Assembly (NCBI RefSeq): GCF_030811835.1
Contig: NZ_JAUSRO010000001.1
Coordinates: forward strand, 186,001-250,000
Direction of reading: 5' to 3'
Origin: Variovorax ginsengisoli
GTDB lineage: Bacteria > Pseudomonadota > Gammaproteobacteria > Burkholderiales > Burkholderiaceae_C
Length of the DNA stretch: 64,000 nucleotides
Part shown: positions 46,844 to 55,145 of the stretch, piece by piece
Position numbering within the stretch: the first letter of the stretch is position 1
Layout: each line of letters opens with the position of its first letter
Program-made: the position numbers and the translations under genes
Notes under the pieces: model-generated
What the model was told of the DNA's origin: nothing
The model's input: the letters and a program-made list of their open reading frames with translations, nothing else
Database searches by the model: none

Positions 46844-47608
46844 TTAGGCTGCAAGCGCCTCGGGGCGCAGCAGATTCAGGATGTGGCGCTTGTAGTCGTT
46901 GAACTGCGGGCTGGTCGCATCGCGGGGGCGCGCCAGGTCGATCGGTATCAGCTCGCGGATGCGGCCGGGCCGCGCCGACATCACGGCCACGTGCGTGCCG
47001 AGCGCCAGCGACTCATCGATGCCATGCGTCACGAAGACGATGGTGCTTTGGCTTTCGCGCCAGATGCGCACCAGCTCGGCGTGCATTTCCATCTTGGTCT
47101 GCTCGTCGAGCGCGCCGAAGGGCTCGTCCATCAGGATCACCTCGGGGTTCATGAGCAGGGCGCGGGCGATGCCCACGCGCTGGTTCATGCCGCCCGACAG
47201 TTCGCTCGGGAAATGGTTCTCGAAGCCGGTGAGCCGCACCATGTCGATGAAGCGCTGCGCCTTCTCGCGGCGCTCGCGCTTGTCCATGCCGCGCATCGTG
47301 AGGTGGAAGGCCACGTTCTCCCAGACGGTGAGCCAGGGCATCAGCGTGGGCTGCTGGAAGACGAAGCCGCGGTCGGAGCCCGGCGCACTCACGACCTGGC
47401 CGCCGACCGAGACCGTGCCGCTGCTGGGCTTGTCGAAGCCCGCGATCATGTTGAGCAAGGTCGACTTGCCGCAGCCGCTCGGCCCGAGCAGGCAGAGGAA
47501 TTCGTTGCGGCCCACGCTCAGGCTGATGTCGTCGAGCGCCTTGACTGTGGTGTTCCGCTTGGGGTCGTTGAACAGGCGCGAGACGCGGTCGATGGTGATG
47601 AGTGCCAT
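46844..47608 (-). CDS. ABC transporter ATP-binding protein (TauB/SsuB family)
   Basis: This 254-residue ATPase has Walker A GPSGCGKST, signature SGGMNQRVGIARALLMNP, Walker B ILMDEPFGALDEQ and VFVTHGIDESLALG. The SGGMNQR form and GRNEFLCLLG are typical of taurine/alkanesulfonate/nitrate-type ATPases. It is the last gene of the operon binding protein - permease - ATPase (48450-49451, 47613-48437). Confidence 0.92.
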   Translation of the reverse strand: MALITIDRVSRLFNDPKRNTTVKALDDISLSVGRNEFLCLLGPSGCGKSTLLNMIAGFDKPSSGTVSVGGQVVSAPGSDRGFVFQQPTLMPWLTVWENVAFHLTMRGMDKRERREKAQRFIDMVRLTGFENHFPSELSGGMNQRVGIARALLMNPEVILMDEPFGALDEQTKMEMHAELVRIWRESQSTIVFVTHGIDESLALGTHVAVMSARPGRIRELIPIDLARPRDATSPQFNDYKRHILNLLRPEALAA

Positions 47609-47612
47609 GAGA

Positions 47613-48437
47613 TCAGCCTTCCTTGGCTTGCAGGGTGGAGCCGCGTTGCCAGCGCAGAACGCGCGCAGCCACCAGCTTGATGACGAGGTCGCTGAGGTAG
47701 CCCAGCAGGCCGATGCTGACCATGGCCGCGATCACGAGGTCGTAGCGCAGGAAGTAATAGGAATCCCACAGCACATAGCCGACACCGCTCTTCACCGCGA
47801 CCATCTCGGCGGTGACGGTGAGCATCCAGGCCGAACCGATGGCGATGCGCAGGCCCGAGAAGATGCTCGGTAGCGCGGCCGGAAAAACGATGTGCGTCAG
47901 CAGCTTCTGCGGCGTGCCGCCGGCCATCGCGCCCGCGCGCAGCAGGTTGCGGTCGACCGTCTTCACGCCGTGGATGGTGCTCAGCAGCACCGGGAAGAAA
48001 GAGCCGAGGAACACCAGGAAGATGGCCGGCTTGTCGGCGATGCCGAACCAGATGATGGCCAGCGGAATCCACGACACCGGTGGCACCGGCCGCAGCACCT
48101 GCAGCACCGGCTCGATCAGCTTCTCGACAGTGCGCGACCAGCCGATCGCCATGCCGATGCCCACGCCCAGCACGGTGGCCAGCGCGAAGCCCGAGAACAC
48201 GCGCGTTGCGCTGGCGGCCGTGTCCATGATCCAGTGGCCGCTGTAGCTCTGGGTGTTTCCATCGGTCGCGAAGATCCAGTCGGCCCAGGCCACCAGCACC
48301 TGCGACGGTGCCGGAAGCAAGGCGCGCGGCAGGACGCCGGAACGGGAAAACACCTCCCAACCGACGAGAAGCAGCACCGGCACGATGGCGCGCTCGATGC
48401 GGCGGTAGAAGCTGCCGAGGAAAGAGGTGCCTGCCAT
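47613..48437 (-). CDS. ABC transporter permease (TauC/SsuC family)
   Basis: This 274-residue inner-membrane protein has six hydrophobic helices and the EAA-like loop GAMAGGTPQKLLTHIVFPAALPS. The motif LRPVPPVSWIPLAIIWFG is diagnostic of the TauC/SsuC group. A GTG one codon upstream (48440) is also in frame. It lies four bases before the ATPase gene and 12 bases after the binding-protein gene. Confidence 0.92.
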   Translation of the reverse strand: MAGTSFLGSFYRRIERAIVPVLLLVGWEVFSRSGVLPRALLPAPSQVLVAWADWIFATDGNTQSYSGHWIMDTAASATRVFSGFALATVLGVGIGMAIGWSRTVEKLIEPVLQVLRPVPPVSWIPLAIIWFGIADKPAIFLVFLGSFFPVLLSTIHGVKTVDRNLLRAGAMAGGTPQKLLTHIVFPAALPSIFSGLRIAIGSAWMLTVTAEMVAVKSGVGYVLWDSYYFLRYDLVIAAMVSIGLLGYLSDLVIKLVAARVLRWQRGSTLQAKEG

Positions 48438-48449
48438 CACGTTGCGGCC

Positions 48450-49451
48450 TCAGTAACCTAGCGCCGACTTGGGCTTGCCCGTGGCGGCCTCGAGGAAGCG
48501 GTAGTCCATGTTCTTCTCGATCGCAGCCGACACGTCGGAGTTGATGTACTTCAGGTCGCGCATCATCGCGCCGATGGCGACCGCCGGGCCGCGGTACATC
48601 TTGTAGTCGGGGTACAGGTTCTCGACGGCGCCTGCGGCGATCGCCTTGTCCAGGCCGGTGACCTTCTGGATGGTGTCGACGAACAGGCCCTTGTCGGCGA
48701 CCATCATGTCGTTGACCTTGATGATCGAGCGCACGGTTTCTTCGACGGCCTTCGGCTTGCTCGCGATCACGTCGGAGCGCGTGACGATCAGGTTGGTGAG
48801 CTTGCCTGCGGCCTGGTCGTAAGGGTAGGCGAAGAACTTGGCGGCGCCGAGCTGGCGGATCTGCGTGGCGAAGGGGTCGACCGAGCAGATGAGCTCCACC
48901 TCGCCGCGGCGCAGCGCCTGCACGTGGTCCGATGGGTTCGGGATATTGATGAACTGCACGTCCTTGTTGACGTCAATGCCCTGCTTGGCAAAGGCGCCGC
49001 GCATGTGGATGTCCTGCGCGTTGCCGCGCGAGGCCGCCACGCGGAAGGGCTTGCCGGCCGCCTTGTAGTCGGCGATGACCTTCTTCAGGCTGGCCCAGTC
49101 GTTTTCCTTGATGGGCAGGTCGTTGCCCACCAGGATCTGCGAGCCGCCATTGACCTGGCCCGAGATGGCGACCACGTCGAAGCCCTTGTCGAGTGCGGTG
49201 GCGTAGTGCAGGTAGGTGACCTGGGCCACGTCGATGCTCTTGGACAGCAGCGCGGTCAGCACGTCGTTGCCGGTGTTGAAGCCAATGGCTTCGAGTTTCA
49301 CGTTGACGGCGTTCTGCGGCGTGAGCGACAACGGGGTGCAGTGCGCGCACTTGGCATAGCCGAGCTTGATCTCGGGCGTGCCCTGGGCCTGGCTGGCCAG
49401 GGGCAGCACGGCGGCCACCGCCAGCACGAATTTCGCAATGGATCTGAACAT
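48450..49451 (-). CDS. ABC transporter substrate-binding protein (TauA/SsuA/NMT1-like)
   Basis: This 333-residue periplasmic protein has a signal peptide (MFRSIAKFVLAVAAVLPLAS) and GAGGA before the ATG at 49451. The family features are clear: EIKLGYAKCAHCTPLSLTPQ, LLSKSIDVAQVTYLHYATAL and the periplasmic lobes. Cys35 and Cys38 form a CxxC pair near the binding site, which is unusual in this family. Its operator (49529-49560) is an inverted pair of TGTATCCAATC sites. Confidence 0.88.
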   Translation of the reverse strand: MFRSIAKFVLAVAAVLPLASQAQGTPEIKLGYAKCAHCTPLSLTPQNAVNVKLEAIGFNTGNDVLTALLSKSIDVAQVTYLHYATALDKGFDVVAISGQVNGGSQILVGNDLPIKENDWASLKKVIADYKAAGKPFRVAASRGNAQDIHMRGAFAKQGIDVNKDVQFINIPNPSDHVQALRRGEVELICSVDPFATQIRQLGAAKFFAYPYDQAAGKLTNLIVTRSDVIASKPKAVEETVRSIIKVNDMMVADKGLFVDTIQKVTGLDKAIAAGAVENLYPDYKMYRGPAVAIGAMMRDLKYINSDVSAAIEKNMDYRFLEAATGKPKSALGY

Positions 49452-49528
49452 TCGGGTTCCTCGGAGAGTGTGGATGGACGACTGAAGTGGCGCCGCCTTC
49501 CGCAGATGCAGCAAGTGCTGTGCCAGAC

Positions 49529-49560
49529 TGTATCCAATCTACAGGATCAGATTGGATACA
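49529..49560. promoter_or_regulatory. Operator 1: inverted pair of TGTATCCAATCT
   Basis: TGTATCCAATCT (49529-49540) and its perfect complement AGATTGGATACA (49549-49560) are separated by eight bases, 78 bases before the binding-protein start. The same unit occurs at 54911, 55078 and 57387-57419. Each unit is itself a near-palindrome (TTG...CAA), as expected for an FCD-type GntR dimer site. Confidence 0.78.
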
Positions 49561-49615
49561 AAGTGTCGTTTGATGGTGCGCCATGCACGCTGTGGGGGCG
49601 GGCGCCGCACCGGTC

Positions 49616-50977
49616 TCAGCGCCAGTAGGGCTTGCCCTCGGCGCCCCAGAGCGCGCGGGCGGCGGCCTCGGCCTCTGCGCAGATGGCTTCCATGTCAACC
49701 TGCGTGGGCAGGCCGTTCTCCACGAGGATGTCGCCTGCGACCATCACCAGCTGCACGTCACGCCCTTGGCCGGTGTGCACCAGATTGCCCAGCGGGTTGA
49801 CGTGGGGGCGCAGGTGCGGCCGGTTGCCGTCGAACACCACCAGGTCGGCCGCCTTGCCGACTTCGAGGCTGCCGATCTCGTCGGCCATGCCCAGCGCCCG
49901 CGCGCCGCCCATCGTCGTCATGTGGAACACATGGTGCGGCTGCCAGTGGTCGTCGACGCCGCCTTCCTGCACGCGCGCGGTGACGAGCGCCCAGCGCATC
50001 AGCTCGACCATGTCACCGTGCTGCGTGTCGGTGGCCAGCGCGATGTTCACGCCGGCCCGCTTGAGCATCGGCGTGGGTGCGAGGCGGCCGGAGGTGGCGT
50101 TGCACTTGGGGATGTGCACGGCGTGCGCACCGGCCTGGGCCATCTTCGCCACGTCGCTTTCGCTCACGTAGATGCAATGGCCGCCCATCAGGCGGTGGTT
50201 CAGCAGGCCGGTCTCCTCCAGCACCTCGGTCGAGCTGCGGCCGGTGCGCTCCTTCACTCGGTCGACCTCGGTGCGGCTCTGGCCCAGGTGGGTGCTGACG
50301 ACCAGGTCCTTCGCCTGCGCCGCTGCGGCGATCTCGCGCAGGAAATCGTTCGAGCAGGTGTCGACCGCATGTGCGGCCAGATTCACGCGCACACGCGGAT
50401 GCCCGGCCCAGCGCGCCTGCAGTGCCAGGCCTGCGTCGAGCGTGCGGCGGCCAATGGCGGTGCTGTGATGCCAGTCGCCATGCGCGACGCGCGAGAAGTC
50501 AACGTCGTGGATGCGCCAGCTCGGGCACAGGCGTACGCCGAGCTCGAGCATCGCCTCGGTGCCGACGTCGGCGTGCACGAAGTTGTCGCCGATCACGGTG
50601 GAGCCGAAGAGCAGCGCCTCGAGCGCGCCCAGCCGTGCCAGTGCGCGCGCCTGCGCGGGCGTGACACTGGTGCCCTTGGGAATGCCCGGCGTGTACGACG
50701 GCGCGAAACCCAGGTCGGCCGCGACGCCGCGCACCATGGTCAGCACGCTGTGGGTATGCGTGTTGACGAAGCCCGGCGTGACGAAGTGCCCGGGCAGGCG
50801 CAGCGTGCGCGCCGCGGTGTAGCGCTCGGGTGGCCGGCGGTCGAGCCATGCGATGCGGCCGGCGGTGATGCCGATGGCACAGTCGCGAAGCTCGGGCTGC
50901 AGCGGGTCTGCCGTCAGCGCGATCGCGTCGAGCAGCAGCAGGTCGAAGTCATGGTTGGTGGTGATCGGATCGGTCAT
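49616..50977 (-). CDS. Amidohydrolase of the AtzA/TrzA/cytosine-deaminase-like group
   Basis: This 453-residue metal-dependent hydrolase or deaminase has the motif NTHTHSVLTMVRG (HxH), HLGQSRTEVDRV, GGHCIYVSESD with the next ligand His, and an ALATDTQHGDMVEL Asp site. AtzA/TrzA-group members dechlorinate or deaminate triazines or remove amino groups from purines and pyrimidines. It is the last gene of the leftward Pot-like operon, 27 bases after the second permease. The operator at 49529 lies just downstream of it. Confidence 0.9.
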   Translation of the reverse strand: MTDPITTNHDFDLLLLDAIALTADPLQPELRDCAIGITAGRIAWLDRRPPERYTAARTLRLPGHFVTPGFVNTHTHSVLTMVRGVAADLGFAPSYTPGIPKGTSVTPAQARALARLGALEALLFGSTVIGDNFVHADVGTEAMLELGVRLCPSWRIHDVDFSRVAHGDWHHSTAIGRRTLDAGLALQARWAGHPRVRVNLAAHAVDTCSNDFLREIAAAAQAKDLVVSTHLGQSRTEVDRVKERTGRSSTEVLEETGLLNHRLMGGHCIYVSESDVAKMAQAGAHAVHIPKCNATSGRLAPTPMLKRAGVNIALATDTQHGDMVELMRWALVTARVQEGGVDDHWQPHHVFHMTTMGGARALGMADEIGSLEVGKAADLVVFDGNRPHLRPHVNPLGNLVHTGQGRDVQLVMVAGDILVENGLPTQVDMEAICAEAEAAARALWGAEGKPYWR

Positions 50978-51004
50978 GCCGTTCCTCGCGGTGGGCCCGG
51001 CGCG

Positions 51005-51820
51005 TCACCGGATGCGTTTGCTGATGCCGGTCAGGCGCTCCATCACGATCATCAGGATCAACGTGACGAGCACCATCAGGCTGGAGACGGCCGCGATGCT
51101 CACGTCGAGCCGGCCTTCGAGGTCCTGCCACATGCGGATCGGCAGCATGTCGGTGGACGCGTCGCGCAGGAAGAGCGACACCGGCACGTTGTCGAACGAG
51201 GACATGAAGCTGATGAAGGCACCGGCCGCGATGCCCGGCGCGATCAGCGGCAGCGTGACGCGGCGGAAGGTGTAGCTGCGGCTTGCGCCCAGGCTGGCCG
51301 AGCTTTCGAGCAGCGCGGGCGGCATTTGCGACAGCGCCGCGACCGTGGTGCGGATGACGTAGGGCACACCGACGACCGTGTGGCCGACGACCAGCGTCCA
51401 TAGCGACAACTCGACGCCGATGCGCGAGAAGTAGATGAGCGAGGCGAGGCCAAAGGCCAGCGCGGGCAGGATGAGCGGCGACATGAAGAAGGCGTCAAGG
51501 ACGCGCGCCATCGCCTTCTCGGAGCGGGCGATCGCCATGGCGGCCCCGACACCGAGCACCACGGCGATCAGGGTCGAGGCGCTCGCCACCTTCAGGCTGT
51601 TGAGCGCTGCGTACTGGAGCTGGAACGCGTCGGGCAGCGACGCGTACCAGCGCATCGAATAGCCCGGCGGCGGGAACTTGAGCGAGTAGCCGTTGGTGAA
51701 GGACAGCACGATCACCACGACCGTGGGGGCAAGCAGCAGCAGCGTCGCCAATGTGGCGATGGTGCCCAGCACGGCAGTGAGGGCGATGCTAGAGGCTTCG
51801 TGTTTGCGGCCGGCGCTCAT
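51005..51820 (-). CDS. ABC transporter permease (PotC-like)
   Basis: This 271-residue inner-membrane protein has six hydrophobic helices and the loop SSASLGASRSYTFRRVTLPL, the EAA motif of the Pot/AfuB-type permeases. The ATG at 51820 lies one base after the stop of the preceding permease gene; an in-frame ATG at 51841 would overlap it. It pairs with the protein at 51822. Confidence 0.9.
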   Translation of the reverse strand: MSAGRKHEASSIALTAVLGTIATLATLLLLAPTVVVIVLSFTNGYSLKFPPPGYSMRWYASLPDAFQLQYAALNSLKVASASTLIAVVLGVGAAMAIARSEKAMARVLDAFFMSPLILPALAFGLASLIYFSRIGVELSLWTLVVGHTVVGVPYVIRTTVAALSQMPPALLESSASLGASRSYTFRRVTLPLIAPGIAAGAFISFMSSFDNVPVSLFLRDASTDMLPIRMWQDLEGRLDVSIAAVSSLMVLVTLILMIVMERLTGISKRIR

Positions 51821-51821
51821 T

Positions 51822-52688
51822 TCAGTTTCCCACTTGCCCACGGCTCAAGCGACCGAGGTAGTTGAACAGCGTCACACAAGCCATCACCGCGACCAGGAAC
51901 ACCAGCGAGATCGCTGCAGCGAACGGCCAGTTCTGCAGCGACGAGGCCTGCTGGTAGATGTACATCGGCATGAACAGCATCTGCCCGCCGCCGATGAGCG
52001 ACTGCGAGATGAAGGCCGTGATGCTGGCCGCGAAGGTCAGGAGGCAACCGGCAAGGATGCCGGGCAGCGTCAGCGGAAGGGTGATCTTGACGAAGGTGCG
52101 CAAGGCACTTGCACCGAGCGCCGACGACGCGTCTTCGAGGTTCGGGTCGAGCTTCTGCAGCGCGGTGATGAGCGGCAGCGCCATCAGCGGCAACTGCACG
52201 TTGGCCAGCGCGACGATCAGCCCGCCGCGCGTGTACAGCAGCTTCACTGGCCCCTCGATCCAGCCCAACTCCAGCAGCACCGAATTCACGATGCCCTGGC
52301 GCCCCAGGATCACGACCCACGCAAAGGTGCGCACCACCACGCTGGTGAGCAGCGGCATGACGATGATGAGCATCAGCACCTTCTGCATGGGGCCGGGGCT
52401 GCGCACGTAGCTCCAGGCGAGCGCATAGCCCAGCACCAGGCACAGCAGCGTGGTCTGCACGCCGAGCCAGAGCGTGTCGAACAGCACCGGCAGCGTGAAG
52501 CCGTCGGTCGCGATCTTCACGTACTGGTCCGGGCCGACGGCCTTGAGCTCGGGTGTGGTGTAGAAGCTGATGGCGATCAGCAGCAACAGCGGCGCGAGGA
52601 AGAACAGCACGAAGAACGCCGCCAGCGGCGAGGCGAACGCAAGGCTGTAGCCCGTGACGGGTGGGCCCTTGATGCTGGCGGTGCTCAT
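51822..52688 (-). CDS. ABC transporter permease (PotB-like)
   Basis: This 288-residue inner-membrane protein has hydrophobic helices from about residue 15, and the loop ASSALGASALRTFVKITLPL, the EAA-type motif of polyamine/opine-type importers. Its partner is the permease at 51005, the receptor is at 52693 and the ATPase at 53789. Confidence 0.9.
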   Translation of the reverse strand: MSTASIKGPPVTGYSLAFASPLAAFFVLFFLAPLLLLIAISFYTTPELKAVGPDQYVKIATDGFTLPVLFDTLWLGVQTTLLCLVLGYALAWSYVRSPGPMQKVLMLIIVMPLLTSVVVRTFAWVVILGRQGIVNSVLLELGWIEGPVKLLYTRGGLIVALANVQLPLMALPLITALQKLDPNLEDASSALGASALRTFVKITLPLTLPGILAGCLLTFAASITAFISQSLIGGGQMLFMPMYIYQQASSLQNWPFAAAISLVFLVAVMACVTLFNYLGRLSRGQVGN

Positions 52689-52692
52689 GGAC

Positions 52693-53736
52693 TCAGACCT
52701 TGATCTCGCGATTGAAACGGTCGATCCAGCTGGCGCGGTTCTCGTTGATCTTCTTCCAGTCCTGGAACACGAACTTCTTCTTCATGTCGGCCGTGTCCTT
52801 GGCCAGCACCTTGGCGATCTCGCCCTCCATCTTGACCTTGCCGTTGGTCGGCACCACCAGGTAGGGCGCCTGCATCAGCCTGCCCTGCACCTCGGGCGAC
52901 AGCGCCACGTCGATGAGCTGGGCGGCCAGCGCCTTGTTCGGCGAATTCTTGACGATGTGGATGCTGGTCTTGAAGGCGATGGCGCCTTCCTTGGGCGCCA
53001 CGAATTCCACCGGCACGCCGCGTGCCTTGAGGATCTGGATCGCATTGAAGTTGCCCGGGCTGATGTCGATCTGCCCCTGCTGGAACAGTGCGGCCAATGC
53101 GCCCGGGTTGGCGGCGACGGCCGCCAGGTTGGGCTTGAGCTTGTCGATGGCCTTGAAGCCTTCTTCGACGTTGCCTTCGTTGCCGCCGTGCATGCGCGCG
53201 ATCTCCACCAGGAAGCCGGTGCCGAGTGTCGAGTTCAGGTTGGTGATGCCGACGCGGCCCTTGTACTCCGGCTTCCACAAGTCGGCCCACGAAGTGGGAG
53301 GCGTCTTGACCTTCTCTGGGTTGTAGGTCAGGCCCACGACCTGGAAGAACATCGAAGGCCCCATCGGGTCCTGCGCCTCGGGGATCAGGTCCTTGTAGTT
53401 CTTGCTGGATGCGACCGGGAAGGGCTCGACCAGGTCCTGCCCGATGGCGGTGAGTGCCGGACCCGGATCGTGCAGCATCACGTCGATCGGCGGGTTGGTG
53501 CGTGCGGCCGAGACCTTGGCGATCTGGTCGACCGAGAGCATCGCGTCGAGCAGCACGTCCTGGCCGCTGGCTTTCTTGAAGGCGGGCACCAGGACGTCGC
53601 GGTGCGCCTCTTCCCAGCTGCCGGTGAAGGTGGCGAACACCAGCTTGCGCGCCTGCGCGTGGCTGATGCCCGGAAAGAGCTCCATCGCGCTCAGGGTGAG
53701 CGCGCTGCCGAGCAGTTGACGACGGGAGAGTTGCAT
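52693..53736 (-). CDS. ABC transporter substrate-binding protein (PotD-like)
   Basis: This 347-residue protein has a Tat-like signal SRRQLLGSALTLSAMELFPG. The mature part has the pattern ARKLVFATFTGSWEEAHRDV and the middle FFQVVGLTYNPEKVKTPPTS, as in the polyamine/iron-type group (family 1/8). It lies four bases upstream of the PotB-like gene. The ligand is probably an organic amine or a carboxylate handled by the adjacent amidohydrolase or amidase. Confidence 0.9.
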   Translation of the reverse strand: MQLSRRQLLGSALTLSAMELFPGISHAQARKLVFATFTGSWEEAHRDVLVPAFKKASGQDVLLDAMLSVDQIAKVSAARTNPPIDVMLHDPGPALTAIGQDLVEPFPVASSKNYKDLIPEAQDPMGPSMFFQVVGLTYNPEKVKTPPTSWADLWKPEYKGRVGITNLNSTLGTGFLVEIARMHGGNEGNVEEGFKAIDKLKPNLAAVAANPGALAALFQQGQIDISPGNFNAIQILKARGVPVEFVAPKEGAIAFKTSIHIVKNSPNKALAAQLIDVALSPEVQGRLMQAPYLVVPTNGKVKMEGEIAKVLAKDTADMKKKFVFQDWKKINENRASWIDRFNREIKV

Positions 53737-53788
53737 GGCGAACCTCTTGAAGTGGAAGGAGGAAGAGAAAAGAAGAGAAGAGAAGAAA

Positions 53789-54892
53789 TCAGGGCGCGGC
53801 GAACACGGTCACGCTGGCCTGCGAGGCGGGTCGCACCCACACGGCAGCACCGCTGTCGCGCGGCCCGGTGCCCGGCGCGCGCGGCTCCGACAGCTTGAGC
53901 CGCTGGCCGTTGCGGGTGCGAATCTCGTGGACGATGGTCGCGCCCAGGGGCATGCCGAGTTCGACCTGGCCTTCGAGCGCGCCCGCGGGCGTGTCGCTCA
54001 GACGCAGGTTCTCCGGGCGGATGCAGGCGACCACCTGGCTGCCGGGGCCGAGCGCAGGGTCGGCCGGCGCGCGGGTGGCCAGCAGGGTGCCGTCTTCCAG
54101 CCGCACCAGGGCGCCTTCGGCCGTGAGGCTGTCCAGCGTGGCGGGCAGCACGTTGGCGGTGCCGACGAACTGGTTGACGAAGTAGGTCGCTGGCGTGTCG
54201 TACACGGCAGAGGGCGCGGCGAACTGCTCGAGCCGGCCCTGGCTCAGCACGGCCACGCGGTCGGCCATGCCGAGCGCTTCTTCCTGGTCGTGCGTGACGA
54301 TGATGGCCGTGGTGCCGGCTGCGCGCTGGATGCGCTTGATCTCGATCTGCATGTCCAGGCGCAGGCTCTTGTCGAGCGCGGAAAAGGGTTCGTCGAGCAA
54401 CAGCACGCGCGGCTCGATGGCCAGCGCACGAGCCAGCGCCACGCGCTGCTGCTGGCCGCCCGACAGCTGTTTGGTGAGGCGGTCGGCCAGATGGCCCAGC
54501 TGCACCATCTCCAGCATTTCTGTGGTGCGCTTGCGTGCCGCGTTGCGGTCGGTGCCGCGCGCCGCCAGCCCGTAGCCGACGTTGTCGGCCACCGTCATGT
54601 GCGGAAAGAGGGCGTAGTTCTGGAAGACGATGCCCACGTTGCGGCGCGCGGGCGGCAGGTCGTCGATGCGGCGCTCGCCGATCACCACCTTGCCGGAGGT
54701 CTGCGTGATGAAGCCCGCAATGATGCGCAGCAGCGTGGTCTTGCCGCAGCCGCTGGGCCCCAGCAGCGCGACCAGCTCACCCGCGGCGACCTCGAGCGTG
54801 ACGTGATCGACCGCGAGCGAACCGCCATAGCGGTGCACGATGTCGTCGAGGGTGAGGCTTTGTCCGGCGGTCGATTGCATGCGAATGTCCAT
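53789..54892 (-). CDS. ABC transporter ATP-binding protein (PotA-like)
   Basis: This 367-residue ATPase starts with the ABC domain (Walker A GPSGCGKTT, signature [19 protein letters not shown], Walker B LLLDEPFSALDK) and ends with a TOBE domain from about residue 275. It is the first gene of the Pot-like operon that ends with the amidohydrolase at 49616. The operator at 54911 lies 19 bases before the ATG, inside the promoter or leader. A start at 54880 is also possible. Confidence 0.92.
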   Translation of the reverse strand: MDIRMQSTAGQSLTLDDIVHRYGGSLAVDHVTLEVAAGELVALLGPSGCGKTTLLRIIAGFITQTSGKVVIGERRIDDLPPARRNVGIVFQNYALFPHMTVADNVGYGLAARGTDRNAARKRTTEMLEMVQLGHLADRLTKQLSGGQQQRVALARALAIEPRVLLLDEPFSALDKSLRLDMQIEIKRIQRAAGTTAIIVTHDQEEALGMADRVAVLSQGRLEQFAAPSAVYDTPATYFVNQFVGTANVLPATLDSLTAEGALVRLEDGTLLATRAPADPALGPGSQVVACIRPENLRLSDTPAGALEGQVELGMPLGATIVHEIRTRNGQRLKLSEPRAPGTGPRDSGAAVWVRPASQASVTVFAAP

Positions 54893-54910
54893 GCAATCCG
54901 TGTGCCAACT

Positions 54911-54923
54911 TTGTATCCAATCT
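54911..54923 (-). promoter_or_regulatory. Operator 2: TTGTATCCAATCT
   Basis: TTGTATCCAATCT is identical in 12 of 12 shared bases to the arm of operator 1. It lies in the 253-base divergent region between the Pot-like operon and the amidase gene. The rest of this region has no gene. Confidence 0.72.
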
Positions 54924-55077
54924 TTCTTTGCATGGATTTGCGTGAAAGCCCCATGGGGTCACCTGCTTTCCCCAGAGGTGAACGGGGCGGTTTCGATGGC
55001 GCGAAGGCTGGAATCAGTCTTGCATCAGGAACTCCCGAAGCGCAGTGCGCTGTGGTAATCCGGTGCAGTGACGCACC

Positions 55078-55091
55078 AGATTGGATACAAA
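55078..55091 (+). promoter_or_regulatory. Operator 3: AGATTGGATACAAA
   Basis: AGATTGGATACAA is the exact reverse complement of operator 2, 55 bases before the amidase ATG. Operators 2 and 3 thus face each other in the divergent region, about 155 bases apart. Confidence 0.72.
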
Positions 55092-55145
55092 ATAATGGGG
55101 ATGGTGCATCCAGCCATCCATTCCCGCCGACTCAAGGATCACCCG

